Shown here: positions 22,571 to 34,822 of the stretch, piece by piece
Numbering within the stretch: the stretch's first letter is position 1
How the letters are laid out: each line of letters starts with the position of its first letter
Source: Incurvaria masculella
Lineage: Eukaryota > Arthropoda > Insecta > Lepidoptera > Incurvariidae
DNA: 64,000 nucleotides
Direction of reading: 5' to 3'
Assembly: GCA_946894095.1 (NCBI GenBank)
Contig: OX335651.1
Span: 3,618,501-3,682,500 of the forward strand
The notes under the pieces: model-generated
What the model saw: the letters and a program-made list of their open reading frames with translations, nothing else
What the model was told of the DNA's origin: nothing
The model's database searches: none
Made by a program: the position numbers and the translations under genes

Positions 22571-24059
22571 CGAAATATAATAGTTATGTCCCGCGTAAGT
22601 TTTAAAACAGTGATTTTTTATGTTTTGCAGATGGAAATCGCAGTGTTGCGCATGCTCAAAGTTCTTACCATCAGTCTTATTCGTGTTCAGAGCGAGAAAG
22701 TAATTATCATACCATAACGTGGCTCTTTCCAATCCCACTCCATGTTCAGGTTTACTTCAGCTTTTTATCTTGAAAAGAAGTTTCGTTTCATCAGCAAAGG
22801 CTCAGATTTCTCCATTATATAGCTGCAGCTCCAACTGATGATTTATATAAATTACGAAATATATCGGTCCCGGCACAGTGCCCTGTGGGACTACGATGGG
22901 TAAAATCATGAGGCTACTTATTATCAATTGTGGCTTAGATCCTACCCAATAAGTAGTATTAAAGTCACTGGTATACTGCTCCTCTAACTTCTATAGGATT
23001 CATTTTTCCTAAGATCAGTACGTGGGACTATATGTCAAATGCCTTCCGTATATCAAAAAATGTTCCAATGCATTGTTCTCCAGAGCATTATGTAGACTAT
23101 TGTAATTATTAGTATTATCTTTGGTAGTACTTTGTAAACTGCTGAAAGATGAATATTGATTCAAACTCAGATCTGTGATATCAAAACTGGGGTTAAAAAT
23201 CCTTGGGTACTTGCACAATATCTTATAATTATTCGGGGGTAATGAAATCATGACATGGAGCCGAAACAGCTTTTAAGTTTTTGATGACGAATAAAATTCG
23301 TCAGCAGTGGTCGAGGACAGGAATATTGCATTAGATATGCATCGAATAAATTTGCAGTTAAAAGTTTTGAAAATGCAGTTAAGATTGCTTTTGTATTAAA
23401 TGATTTTTCAATAAAAACATTTAATTTCTTAGAAATTAGAGTTTCGGATTATATATGAAACGCGGAGATACCCACAGCTCCGTTTGCTTAAACGTTTGAC
23501 TAAAAACACTAGATTTTTCCCGAATTTTACTTTCAGCAATCCATACCCAACCGCGCACACCCAGTAGATCCGTCGATTTCCCCTTAGACAGGTAACTTGA
23601 TTAGAGTTGTGGGGGGGGGGGGGGGGTAATCACTCTTGCCCACCGACATTACTGGAAACGAACGAAAATAATAGTGTTTCCCTTTGCTGTAACATTTGCT
23701 AATTAATAACTCGGCCCATCAATCAATTTCAGCGAGGGAATGAAGTCCCATACCAGGGGTCAGGGGGGTGCGGTATGGAAGTTACGAGCGCGAGGTTAGT
23801 GTGCGATAGAAGAGTGATACAAATGCACAAGATGGCAACTTAGACAACTTTATGGACCTGGATGTAAATAGCTATTAGACTAAAATATCATCTCATAACT
23901 ACGTGCCATATTAGGGAGGTTAACATGTTAAATGCCAACAAAAATTACCAATTTTCGGATTATTCTGTACTTCTTGCCAAATTTCATAATTTTAGGTGGA
24001 CGGAAAGTACCCAATATGATTCATTTATTTATGAGTTACAAAATATGCCAATATATGAC
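22571..24059. other. no gene recognised; G16 run
   Basis: Short open frames only. A run of sixteen G lies at 23611-23626. Confidence 0.45.
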
Positions 24060-24222
24060 TTAGGGCCTTTTTCACCTAGTGCTGATTAGCTTTATCGCCA
24101 CATTAAGGGCGTTTCTTAGCAGCTTGCAATCAATACCAGTACAAGATAATCAGAACTTTAGTAATAAGGGCCCTTTGAGTGTCGATTAAATTAAATCAGC
24201 ACTTAGTGAAAACCAGGCTTAG
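24060..24222. mobile_element. hairpin MITE, copy 1
   Basis: Ends are inverted copies: TTAGGGCCTTTTTCACCTAG and the complement of GTGAAAACCAGGCTTAG, each continuing into AGTGCTGATT. The same family in inverted orientation is at 26758-26892. Confidence 0.7.
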
Positions 24223-24394
24223 AAGCTTAATTTATTAAGGCATCAAGGAACCAAATATTTTAGAATTTGATATTAAATGCAATCATAATAACTTAAGGAA
24301 CGTGCCTGAGAAAATGGGTCTTGAAAAACACATAAGCAGACAAACAAACGTACAGTCAACCTAAGGTTAAAGGATTCACTTCAAGGACACACTT

Positions 24395-24540
24395 AAGCAA
24401 ATATACATGGCTCTTTCTTCAATTAATGTGTCCTTGCTTCACGGTCGGTTATACATACATAAATGTCACATTCCTTGGAATAAGCGACGTACCTGCTTAG
24501 TACGAAAAAGTATATTTACTTAAGTCAACCTAGGACTGGC
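24395..24540 (+). repeat. SINE-B tail without tRNA head
   Basis: CTCTTTCTTCAATTAATGTG, then TCCTTGCTTCACGGTCGG and CGTACCTGCTTAGTACG, identical in order to the tail of the copies at 47690 and 50843. The tRNA-like head is absent. Confidence 0.7.
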
Positions 24541-24627
24541 TCTAGCGTCTCATGCCAAATATGATTTTGGTGAAGACGGCAATATGTTTGATTATTCAAT
24601 CTTTGCAGTCAATGTCCGCAACGCAGA

Positions 24628-24910
24628 TGAAGCGTTAAATCAATGTATGTAGGTATAATCTTACACACTGTGTTAGTAGGAGGCATTCATTACGGGAAGA
24701 GGGACTGTAGGAGAATTCCAAATTATGGGTATACAGCCGGTGGCGAAATTGGTAGAGGTAATACCCGCGAATGGTATGTTCTGCTGGTTCGGGTCCAGCC
24801 TTTCAGTATATTCGTAAAGTAGTTATTTTTACTGGGCTCTTTCTTCATTTAATGTGTCCTTGCTTCACGGTCGGTTATGCATACATACATGTCACATTCT
24901 TTGAAATAAT
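24628..24910 (+). mobile_element. SINE-B, leucine-tRNA-like head, with upstream module
   Basis: The upstream module (GTTAGTAGGAGGCATTCATT ... GGAGAATTCC) leads into the tRNA-like head GGTGGCGAAATTGGTAGAGG, the arm CTGGTTCGGGTCCAGC and the tail CTTGCTTCACGGTCGG. Confidence 0.75.
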
Positions 24911-25409
24911 TCCACCTACAAACTTTAGATTATTTTGTCCTGTGTAATGTTTGCAACATTTTACACAAAACCTCATCGTGTAATCGACTGTTCGCCGAAA
25001 ATTGCGCCGCAGACCATAATATTGTCCCACAACCTAACACAGCCAGCGCCATGTCGCGAATGTCGCTAAGCCACGCCTTCTTTATCACGTGGGCTGTGAC
25101 GTAGCTACCCACTTGGTGGACACAGACCCAGTTTGCTTAGACCATCTCCTCTCTACCTCTATCCTCCGTGGTACGAAAGTATTTGAGCAATACGAACCTC
25201 CCGGACTTCCGGATATGGAGATAATTTGGACGGGAAATGCGCATTTCCGCTTCCGATGGAAGGCTGTTCGGTCTGCGAGTCAACCACTGATAGAGCAATT
25301 ATTATTACCAATGGATTTTATTTCGCATCGCAATCGATCCGTTGCGGTGGTAATAAAAAACGTATCAAATTCTTCACTTCTAGGGGAATGGGATAGGAGA
25401 GGCAAGGAA

Positions 25410-25808
25410 GCGGCTCGTAGCCTAGTGGCACGGGAGTTTGCCTAGCATACCAGAGGTCTGGGTTCAAATCCTCGCCCCGTTCATGCACCCTTACTTTCTT
25501 TTTCTGAGTTGGATAAGTGCATTTCGTCACGAATTCGAGCTTCTCGGAATCCATCTAAAACTGTAGGTGGTGACTAGGTGCTAGGGTTTAAGCTCGTCTG
25601 GGTTGGTACCAACGCATTGGGTGAAAAGATGGTTGAAGCAAAGTGAAAAATTGTCTGTGTTTTCCATACAGCATAATGTAACGGTGCTCATAAAGGGAAG
25701 GTCCTGGCATGGCACCTAATTCCCTCGGGAATGTGGTGTATTGGGCTAGTATCATAAAGGTAGTTGTGTGGTATTCGCTAACCATGTCAGGTTAAATAAA
25801 AAAAAAAC
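25410..25808 (+). mobile_element. SINE-A, full-length
   Basis: Starts GCGGCTCGTAGCCTAGTGGC (A box) with B box GGGTTCAAATCC about 50 bp on; the roughly 400-bp body ends AAATAAAAAAAAAACC. Confidence 0.85.
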
Positions 25809-25889
25809 CGGAACTAGTTTGGATGGGAGCGGCGCGGCGAGGCGCAGCCACTTTTAGATACAATGGCGGTAGAGTCGAGCTTCCGAATT

Positions 25890-26110
25890 AGCTCACCACT
25901 AATGTTCTCGATTTCTAACGATACATGAGAACACGTAAGAACTGCACAGGACGCTATTTAGTGCAACGAACATTCGATGTTGCGCCTCCCAAATACCTAA
26001 GCGAACTGTGTAACTTGTTGAGGACTTTTCCAAACCGTGGCAACGCTGCCGCCATAAGAAAGAGCTTAGGTAATCACCACAGTCCTTCCTTGCTCGCTGG
26101 GATGTTCTTG
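25890..26110 (+). repeat. TTTAGTGCAACGAACATTCG repeat, copy 2
   Basis: Matches 4780-4995 over the GTAAGAACTGCACAGGACGC to GAACATTCGATGTTGC stretch and again at CAACGCTGCCGCCATA. Confidence 0.6.
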
Positions 26111-26386
26111 GTACGATATTGCATGCGTTTAGGTCCTTAGAAAATCGTACCAAACTCATCTCTCGTTGGAAGGGACGGGCCAGAGAGTAATTCAAGCTGA
26201 CGTTTACTTGTATTACGTATGCTAACTGGTAAATTTCAGTTTACTTGGCCCAATAACACGCCGTTTGATAGTTAGAATACGAAAAACATTGTTAATTTAA
26301 TCACTCACTGTGCTCTTCACCTGGCGAGATAATTTACCGTGGTAGCTCCAGGAGTGAAACATGTCGAATCATGAAACACAGAGACA

Positions 26387-26673
26387 TCGGGCACCATGAA
26401 GATCGTCGATCTTCGTGTCGGGCACCACGGAGATCGTCGATCTTCGTGTCGGGCACCACGGAGATCGTCGATCTTCGTGTCGGGCACCACGGAGATCGTC
26501 GATCTTCGTGTCGGGCACCACGGAGATCGTCGATCTTCGTGTCGGGCACCACGGAGATCGTCGATCTTCGTGTCGGGCACCACGGAGATCGTCGATCTTC
26601 GTGTCGGGCACCACGGAGATCGTCGATCTTCGTGTCGGGCACCACGGAGATCGTCAATCTTCGTGTCGGGCAC
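26387..26673. repeat. 31-bp minisatellite, 9 units
   Basis: Nine nearly identical units starting CGGGCACCACGGAGATCGTC, then a partial unit. Each carries AGATCG-T-CGATCT, an inverted repeat around one base. Because 31 is not a multiple of three and no unit has a stop in any phase, all six frames stay open across the array. Only the first and last units carry point differences. Confidence 0.95.
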
Positions 26674-26757
26674 CGGAAAACTGTTTGCGTACACATATGC
26701 ACAGTACATACAGTGAAATCTGGGAACATTTGTGAAATTATTGTCCCAAATGTAACA

Positions 26758-26892
26758 CTAAGCTTGGTTTTCACTAAGTGCTCGACACTTAAAGGGCCTT
26801 TATTACTAAAGTGCTGATCGTCTTGTACTGGTATTGACTGCAAGCTAATATGTGTCGATTAAGCTAATCAGCAGTAGGTGAAAAAGGCCCTA
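26758..26892. mobile_element. hairpin MITE, copy 2, inverted
   Basis: Left end CTAAGCTTGGTTTTCACTAA, right end AGGTGAAAAAGGCCCTAAG, matching 24060-24222 in reverse. Confidence 0.7.
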
Positions 26893-27238
26893 AGCGTGAT
26901 GGATTCAAAGGTTGATTCCGTGATACCGTCGGTCATTCGACATTGAATATTATGTGACGTGAAATGTATTACGTTAGGTAAAAAGCGATACGTGAATATA
27001 CAATAACATGTAATTTATTGAGAACGGGTCCGAGAAGATTGTCGATACGAATTTATGGCTCGTCGGTGTTCCGTTGGAGTAAATTCGATTTCAATAAATC
27101 GGAATACCTAGCCATTTTCGTTCGCTTTCGGATTCGGCTGGGAGCATGCTTGGCCGTCCCACGGCCCTGCTTTATATTTATAATACTACGCAGAAAATGC
27201 GGGGATCGTACCCTCGCAACTGCGTGACATAAACCATC

Positions 27239-27605
27239 TTAAGGATGTTCCGACCCATGTTTTTTTTACACAGAACGCAAAAAGTATTATTGCACTTTAA
27301 GGCACGAATTCGTCAAAAATATTGAATATAGCCATAGTAGTTGCAGCGAAAATATATTCACAATTTCAGGTTTAATGGTTTCGTTGTAATTAACGATTAG
27401 AAGTTTTACACCGTTAGATGGCGCTGTTAAATAAAAAACGTATTTAAATAAATTGTAACAAAACCAATTATCCTGAAATTGTGAAATTGTTTTCGCTGCA
27501 AGTAATATGACTATATTAAACTTTTATTATTAATTCGTGGCTTAAAGTGCAATACTTGTTGCGTTATGTGTGCAAACAATTTTATATGGGTCGGAACAGC
27601 CTTAA
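27239..27605. mobile_element. TTAA-flanked 367-bp foldback element
   Basis: Ends TTAAGGATGTTCCGACCCAT and ATGGGTCGGAACAGCCTTAA. The arms stay complementary far inward: GCACTTTAAGGCACGAATTCG with its complement near 27535, and the GTTGCAGCGAAAATATATTCAC block with the GAAATTGTTTTCGCTGCAAG block. The centre is near 27420. Confidence 0.85.
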
Positions 27606-27692
27606 GGTGATACGAAACGCTCGTTTGTACACCAACGGCGCCATTTTTCCAAAGGTAGCTTTGAGCGTATACCTCAAGCGGTTCAAGCTTTC

Positions 27693-28108
27693 AGCGGCTC
27701 GTAGCCTAGTGGCGCGGGCACTGGCCTAGCGTACCAGAGGTCTGGGTTCAATTCCTCGCCTCGACATGCACCACTTTCTTCCTCTTTCTGAGTTCGATAA
27801 GTGCATTTCGTCACGAATGCGAACTGCTCCATGGTTCGGAATCCATGTAAAACTGTAGGTCCCCTTCCCCTTCTAGGTGGTAGGGTTTAAGCCCGCCCGG
27901 GTTGGTACCATTGCATTGGATGAAAATATGGTCGAAGCAGCAATGAAAAATTGTCCGCCGTATCTATCCAGTTCAATGTAGCCGTGCTCATACAGAGAAG
28001 GTCCTGGAATGGCACCTAATTCCTTCGGGAATGTGGTGTATTGGGCTAATATCATAACGGTAGTTGTGTGGCATTTGCTATCCATGTCTGGTTGCCTTAA
28101 AAAAAAAC
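27693..28108 (+). mobile_element. SINE-A, best preserved copy
   Basis: Starts AGCGGCTCGTAGCCTAGTGG; A box TAGCCTAGTGG, B box GGGTTCAATTCC; the body contains GAATCCATGTAAAACTGTAGG and GTCCTGGAATGGCACC; ends in A9. About 415 bp, longer than the tRNA-related part, so a large family-specific body is present. Confidence 0.88.
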
Positions 28109-28760
28109 CTAATTTTATAATTTTACGTTTGAGAAATCCTCACATCACAATCAATGTTTAGCACTTATACTATAACTGCAAACAGCTGGATAACATTATT
28201 GGAGTCCCCAACAGTTCCGGTTGGTCGATATTCACCGAGTTTTTAGCTAAGGATGTCAAAGGATTAATACAAAATGCATGGTTTAAAACCTATTGCATTA
28301 TGATTAGCGTCGTGCCGTGCGTTTTGGCGACAACCCCGTAATATCTCAGAATTTGGAGATCTACCAACTCCGAAGAGATGTAGGATCTCTCTTTGTGTTT
28401 GGTCGTCTGTACCACGGAGAAACCTCTTCGTTATTAATCTACCTACTTAAATAATGTATTTATTTATATTAATACATTACATGATATATTAAAAGCCTCT
28501 ATGTTTATCTTATGATTGCATTATATTGTTAAACTATTTTATTTTAAATATATTTTTTGCTAATTACTTAATATTTTATTTAATTCGTATTTTGTTTGCC
28601 CACCACACCGCACCTCTCCTACGTCTGAGGTTAAATGTTAGAGAATGTCTTATGGCATGAATTCCGCCGTTTTGTGAAGTTTGCAAATAATATAATATCA
28701 TTATTGTTTTCATTTCATTTAGATTCATTTTCATTCCATTTAATTTTTTATCACTTTCTA
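28109..28760. other. no gene recognised
   Basis: AT-rich, no supported feature. Confidence 0.45.
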
Positions 28761-28764
28761 CCAT

Positions 28765-29060
28765 CGCTCAACTCGCAACAGGCTAGGAAGGCCCCACATT
28801 CACCGTCCAAATTCCTTCTACAATAACCGAGCGATCAAATAGAATCAATATAATCTGTCTATAAGGTCAGCAGACTGTGGAATGCACTCCTTGCCAAGGT
28901 ATGTCTTCCAAATTGCAACCATGGTTCCTTGGAGCAAACATAATGTGATGACCATGTTTTCCACAGCACCCGAGAAAGTTCAAAAGCCCATGGGCACCGT
29001 CGGGCGCCTCTTAAGCAAGGTTCTGGCGATCGCCATATTCCACGCCTGAAATAACTGAAA
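28765..29060 (+). pseudogene. LINE 3' end, truncated and decayed
   Basis: CACCGTCCAAATTCC, GTGGAATGCACTCCTTGCC, AAAGCCCATGGGC, GGGCGCCTCTTAAGCAAGG and GCGATCGCCATAT parallel the 3' end of the LINEs at 46560-47510 (-) and 59758-60115 (+). Frames are broken. Confidence 0.6.
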
Positions 29061-30655
29061 TGACCTGAAAAGTTCAGACTCTGAAAAATTCCAATAAAAA
29101 AAAAACGCTCAACACATTTGTGTCACAACTATATTATGCCTCTGATGTTTCCCGAAAATTTTACCTGGATTGTCAAAAATATAAGACGGTTCTGAAAAAA
29201 GCCGATTTTCAATGGTCATGTCATACGAGGAAACGCCCCACGGGGGACCTGTATAACCTTGTGTTTGAAGATGCTCTTAACACTCTTAATTCTCGTATTC
29301 AGGATATAATCGGGAACTCAGACTTATAACCCTAACAAATGTATAATGGTAGTAAGCATTACTAGGGCATGAAACTAAGAAATCTATAATCTAAGATTTT
29401 TATAATTTACCGTGGACGAAAAAAACCTCTTTAGGTCGCATTTATCAAGCGATTCTCGTGAAATTTTCTGATCAGGTTTGATAATTATGTAGAATTTTTT
29501 TTGTCCATTCAGGTTTTGAAAACAATTTCAAAATGGCAGAGTTATTTTGAAAAATGTTCAAAAACGTATTTTTTTTTTGTTTTTGACAATTTGTGACAAG
29601 ACGAAAAGCGTCAGGTAAGTACCATGTGCGAAAAATACGAGAAATGTTGACATTTATTCAGTTTTAGGCTATGCAAAGGCAGACCCGCGAAGTCTACAGA
29701 TCAGAGAGCTGTGAGTCATTATCGTTTTAACTGCTAATAGCGAGCGCTAAACGTAAGCTTTTATTTATTCCAACGCTGTCATCAAGTAGTGTATTGTTTA
29801 AGCTAATTTTCCCGAAGTATACTCCGGTTCGCTAGGGATAATAAAGGTCATATATTCCCTTTCAATAACGCACCGATACCCCGCATTGCTCCACGACAAC
29901 GGTATCGCATTCCCTAGCGTAGCTCGACACGGGCATGTGTTGGCATGAAATGGCGCTGGAGGGCGGGAGATTGCGTTCGGTGGCACGGAGAGACGGTCTA
30001 AGAAACACACTTAGCTCATGTTGCGCCTACTTACAAATACGTTTTCAATCTAGTTACACAAAGGATTTTTGAAGTTATACTCCTTAGGCTCGTTTGGGGA
30101 AACAGATCAGTAGGCCTAGTCCCGTCATTCGAATATAGGAACCCCCCCCTCCACGCGGCGCCGCCGTCAATTGGTCGTTGGACTCAGTTAAAATGTATTT
30201 GAATGCACGAAAAAAATCTGTGTTTATTCACGCCAAAGAAGTATTACTACTTATGTGCGTACGTAAGTAAATTTTCCAAACATATAATGTAGTGTAGGCA
30301 ACCAGACATTATTGAATCCTAAAAAACCAACCTTAAGATTGAAGCGAATATATATACACCCGAAAGTGCGGCCGTGGGAAGGGTAGTAAAAAAATTACCA
30401 CGTTCATTCTAGTTCAATTTAGTCGCTTAAATGAAGGTAAAGTCGTGCCTATCCTTCCAGAAAGACAAGATATAGGGTGTGATATGTTAAATAGCATAAT
30501 AAAAACTTATTCAGTATTATTTACGGTACAGTACTTATTTACAATGAAAGAAACATTACAGCTAGTTATATGTAGCCGTATATTCCCAGGAAGGTCCCAG
30601 CATGGCCACCATGAAAAGCGCAACTCAGTTGGACATTTTAAATGCAAAGAATGGG
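29061..30655. other. no gene recognised
   Basis: An open frame at 29120-29329 (+) gives 69 residues without a domain I know. The rest shows no clear repeat. Confidence 0.4.
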
Positions 30656-30659
30656 CATT

Positions 30660-30932
30660 TTTAGGGTTCCGTACCCAAAAGGTGTAAACGGAACCCTATT
30701 ACTAAGCCTCCACTGTCCGTCCGTCCGTCTGTCCGTCCATCGGTCACAGGGCTGTATCTCATGAACCGTAATAGTTAGGCAGTTGAAATTTTCACAGAGT
30801 ATGTATTTATTTTGCCGCTATAACAACAAATCAGTAAAATAAATATAAAAAATTAAAGGGGGGCCTGATTTTTTGGTGTTGATGGTACGGAACCCTTCGT
30901 GTGCGAGTCCGACTCGCACTTGGCCGGTTTTT
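30660..30932 (+). mobile_element. GGGTTCCG repeat, complete
   Basis: Begins TTAGGGTTCCGTACCCAAAAG, has the CCGTCCGTC tract, GGGCTGTATCTCATGAACCG and TTTTGCCGCTATAACAACAA, and ends in the palindrome GTGCGAGTCCGACTCGCAC followed by TTGGCCGGTTTTT. Confidence 0.85.
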
Positions 30933-31284
30933 GATGAAGTGGGTTTTCTATTTCGTTTTATATACTATTGCTAACTCTGCCTCACCTGATTATTCGCCTG
31001 TGGTATAATCCGGAATACATATTTTAATTATTTTTTTCGATCGTGAATATCGAAATAATGTCTACTACGAAGACGACATTATTTCGATTTTTTTTAAGCT
31101 GGCCTGGCATGGATCCCACACGCCACATATGAATTCTGCATCTTATAAAGTATCTAATGATTTTTTATTATTAAAAATAATAAACAATATTGAGACCATT
31201 GATTAAAACTAAAAACTCGGTTCAACATCAGGCATTACATTGGACGATTGTATCAATAGATCAAACAAAGCAAACATGAGTGCA

Positions 31285-31385
31285 ATATAAAGAATGTCCT
31301 GCGAAGGCACCTAGTTCCCATACTCGTCTACTGGGCTAATGTCATGAAGTAGGCAAGGTATTAGCCATCGATGTGCAGTTACAAA
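31285..31385 (+). repeat. SINE-A tail fragment
   Basis: AAGAATGTCCTGCGAAGGCACC and CTACTGGGCTAATGTCATG match the 3' body of 27693-28108. Confidence 0.5.
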
Positions 31386-31407
31386 AGCATTATTAAAATG
31401 CATTAAG

Positions 31408-31631
31408 TCACGTCACGACACATGAGTAAAATCGGCCAAGTGTGTCTCCATCCCCAGATGTAGTCAGATAGGATGACAAGAGGAGCTTGTCGGCATTGTG
31501 GAGTTGAGGCGGCGCGGCGTGAATATTGCGTTCATGCCGCGTACGTCGTGCGTCGCTCGCCGGCGTCGGCGTCGTCGGCGTCGGCGTCGGCGGCTCGACG
31601 TGTCGCTCGACATTCTGAGCAGGATCGAAAC
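31408..31631 (-). other. candidate GC-rich exon on the minus strand
   Basis: On - a strong acceptor (ATCAATTTTACTTCCAG) leads into a GC-rich frame reading NVERHVEPPTPTPTTPTP and NADKLLLSSYLTTSGDGD before a stop. A low-complexity CGACGC tract makes several frames open, so coding is not certain. If real, it belongs to a gene on the strand opposite exons A to D. Confidence 0.35.
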
Positions 31632-31639
31632 TGGAAGTA

Positions 31640-32760
31640 AAATTGATAAATCGCAGCAAGGCGCGACAGGGAAGGATTTGTAGAACAACCTCACGATGGG
31701 ACCTTCTAAAATATATGTTGGAGCAATCTTGCGGTCCCATTAGAAACTATACGTGTAAAAGTAATGAGTACCAAACACTTGGAAGTAATGAGTACCAAAA
31801 TGCTAAGTCTTATATTAATTCCATGATCAACATTAATTTATTTATATATTGCACACTTGAAAATATCAGTTAGTAGTTTTGCTTCGGTTACATAAAATAG
31901 CCATCGTCGAAACGTATTAAATGTGTTTTAAAAAGGAAAAGTTAAAATTATTTAAAATACATCTCACTAATTAAATTTGCAACATCCATTTCAAAAACTC
32001 TGAAAATATTAAATAATGAAAAAATAAAAAATCCGTATTTTTTTAATGTTATTAACGTTTTTGATTATATAAAGAAAAGAAAGGCGAATTTAGTGGTGAT
32101 CGATGTGGTTGGATAATGAGAACACCGCGCGGAAAACTATAAATTTTTAACAAAACATGTGGCTTCACATAACCTTCATGTTGTCAAAGAAAAACTTCTA
32201 TCTAACAAATGGGGGTCATCCATGAATGGAGATCAAAGATCAAAGACCGAAAAGAATAACCTTTCCACTCATTACTTTCATCCCGAAACTATACTATATC
32301 CCTCTAGAGTGATTCCGAATTTTATTTGTTCATCGTAGGTACTTATTGCGTTGTTCCTGCAAACAAAGATTTCATAAATTAAAAGAATTGGGAGAAGAGA
32401 ATGAATAAATAGAAAATATTTTCGGGCGGAGGTTGAGAAAAAGTGCAGAGCAGAGCTGGGTTTAAATTTCCAAACATTTGCTTTTATAATGCGCAAGTTT
32501 GTGCCAAGAACGCGAGTTTGTTCTTCAACATTTCACAAAATAACTTTACCCGTAACATGTACAGTCAATGCCAGTTTGTTGTTCAATTAAAGTTTATTGA
32601 ATTTCATCAAATTCATCTTAGATTAAAAATGTATTTTAGGTACACTCTCAGATGCAATTACTTTTAGATTAAAATGATAACGAACTGATTTTGTCCGAAC
32701 AAAGGTTCAATGTTTTTAAAAATCAATTGCCACAAATAAAAATCTGATTGATTTAAGTAA
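31640..32760. other. no gene recognised
   Basis: AT-rich and featureless to inspection. Confidence 0.4.
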
Positions 32761-32764
32761 GTAG

Positions 32765-33125
32765 ACATGGAACTACTGGCCACACCCATCCTTTCATGTC
32801 GCCCAACATACCGCATTCCCGAAGGAATTAGGTGTCATGAATTCCCTTAAAGAGCTTGCCTACATTGAACTGGATGGGTAACACGGACAACTTTGCATTG
32901 CTGCTTCGATCATCTTTTCAGGCAATGTGATGGTACCAACCCGGGCGGGATTAACCCTACCATCTACCGGGAAAGAAGACCTACAGTTTTACATGAATTG
33001 TGAACCGCATTGGTGACGAAATCACTCACAAAGAGAAATAAAGTGGTACCTGAACGGAAGGGGATTAAACCTACGACCTCTGGCATGGAAAGCAATTCTC
33101 TGTGTCCCTGAGCCACAAGCCGTTA
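32765..33125 (-). mobile_element. SINE-A, diverged
   Basis: GACATGGAACTACTGGCCAC to AAGCCGTTAAAAGC, with GCATTCCCGAAGGAATTAGG and ACCAACCCGGGCGGGATTAA in the right order. The A box is eroded. Confidence 0.65.
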
Positions 33126-33489
33126 AAAGCCATTAGCCGCATGTTAAATTTATATATCGGATCTCAAGTTCACATCAAATAGAGTTAACCAACTTGACAT
33201 CGTAGAGTCGCAATTCTTCAACAATACGAGTATCTTTGTGTTTCTTGAGGCTTGAGGAATACTTGAGTTACATGTACATGCCAAATATTTGCCCAGATCT
33301 CAGTTCATTCCGCGCATTCCTTACAGGCAAGAGACGGATGAAGTTACAGGAGGCCGGCATCTTGGGAGTAGGGTTACCGTATGTAAAATTGGGATCTCCT
33401 GAAAGAAAATGGAGCTTTCTGAAGAAAAATCCTGCGAATTGGGTCCCAATCTCGAATTCAAGTGGATTTTTCATGGATGAAAAATACCT

Positions 33490-33765
33490 CCCCTACTGTC
33501 ATATTAGCCCAACACATCACATCGGAACTAGGTGCCATTCCAGGATCTTCCTTATATTGAATGACTTCATAGAACTTTATGGAAAACACGTATTTTTTCC
33601 ATTGCCACTTCGACGATTTAATGCGATGATACGAACCCGGGCGGAATTAACCTTACTATCTAATAAGTGAAGAATGTGACGTGCCGTCATGGAATCCGAA
33701 TGACAGTAAGCCTGCACAGTCAAACGAGGCGTAGCGCCACTTCACTACCTAGGCTGACAAGAATA
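33490..33765 (-). mobile_element. SINE-A, strongly diverged
   Basis: GGAACTAGGTGCCATTCCAGG, GGAAAACACG and CGAACCCGGGCGGAATTAACC in SINE-A order. Confidence 0.55.
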
Positions 33766-34050
33766 TCAGTTGCTTATTTAAGATTATTTCATTAATTGGT
33801 TTCTAATAACAAACCAAAGAGGTTGGATACCGAATCTCTTCTTTCGACTTGTAGGTAGGTGTTAATGTTACTTAAGACCATAATAACGAAAATATCATGA
33901 CTCTAGAGCATTTCGCACGAGGAAATAATTTTCGTAAAAACATTTTCAAATCCCTTTATATTTAAAGAAAAAGCCTGACAAATTCTAAAGAAATATCGGA
34001 ATACTGACAGGAGTCTTAAGATACTTACAAGTCTGGACATATCCTGAGAG

Positions 34051-34084
34051 TTGGCAACCCTACTATCTATTGTAGGGTTGCCAA
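34051..34084. repeat. perfect 13-bp hairpin
   Basis: TTGGCAACCCTAC, 8-base loop, GTAGGGTTGCCAA. Compare 14584-14612. Confidence 0.85.
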
Positions 34085-34430
34085 ATGTGCCCGGACACCT
34101 TTGCCGTTGCCTTTCAACAGAGGCAACTTCTCGCCGAGTATCCATTGCGGAAACTTCCCGGGAATTTTTACAGTATGGAAATTTAATTACGATGACCTTT
34201 AGTTTGGAAACTCTCATAAATTCAGGCAACCTTACATAGCTGAGATCAAACACTAAACTTAATATAATGATAAAGTGTCAGTGTGATAAAAAATGGGTCA
34301 GAACTTTCAAAGAATATTGAAAGTTTAACGTCCCTCGATACTTAGATACCATCATAGTGGCTCATAGCCGGGACTTACCCCCTAGATCCGCGACTAGCAT
34401 AATACCTTGGTTCTTCGGCAATGTAGTTAA

Positions 34431-34726
34431 TAAAAAACCGGCCAAGTACGAGTCGAACTCGCACACGAAGGGTTCCGTACCATCGTACAAGATTTAACAC
34501 AAAAAAGTCACGATTTTGTATGGGACCCCCCTTTAATTTTTTTATTTTTATTTTACCTATTTATTGTTATAGCGGCAAAATAAAGACACACTCTGTGAAA
34601 ATTTCAGCTGCCTACCTATTACGGTTCATGAGATACAGCCCTGTGACAGACGGACGGACGGACGGACGGACAGCGGAGGCTTAGTAATAGGGTTCCGTTT
34701 TTACCCTTTGGGTACGGAACCCTAAT
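34431..34726 (-). mobile_element. GGGTTCCG repeat, complete, left member of inverted pair
   Basis: Begins AAAAACCGGCCAAGTACGAG, and ends CCTTTGGGTACGGAACCCTAA after a run of five GACG units. Confidence 0.85.
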
Positions 34727-34822
34727 AACAATTTTACTAGAGGAATAGGTCGAGATGTAAAGCGCCCATCGGGATATTTCTTGCGCCTTTTCGTTTTCGA
34801 TTGGTTTTTAAATGTTTTTTTA

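Noticed and set aside
25089..25445. 118-codon ORF
   Set aside because: Its 3' part is SINE-A head sequence and the rest shows no domain.
26317..26843. Long ORFs of 81-169 codons on both strands
   Set aside because: They are all products of the stop-free 31-bp minisatellite, which opens every frame.
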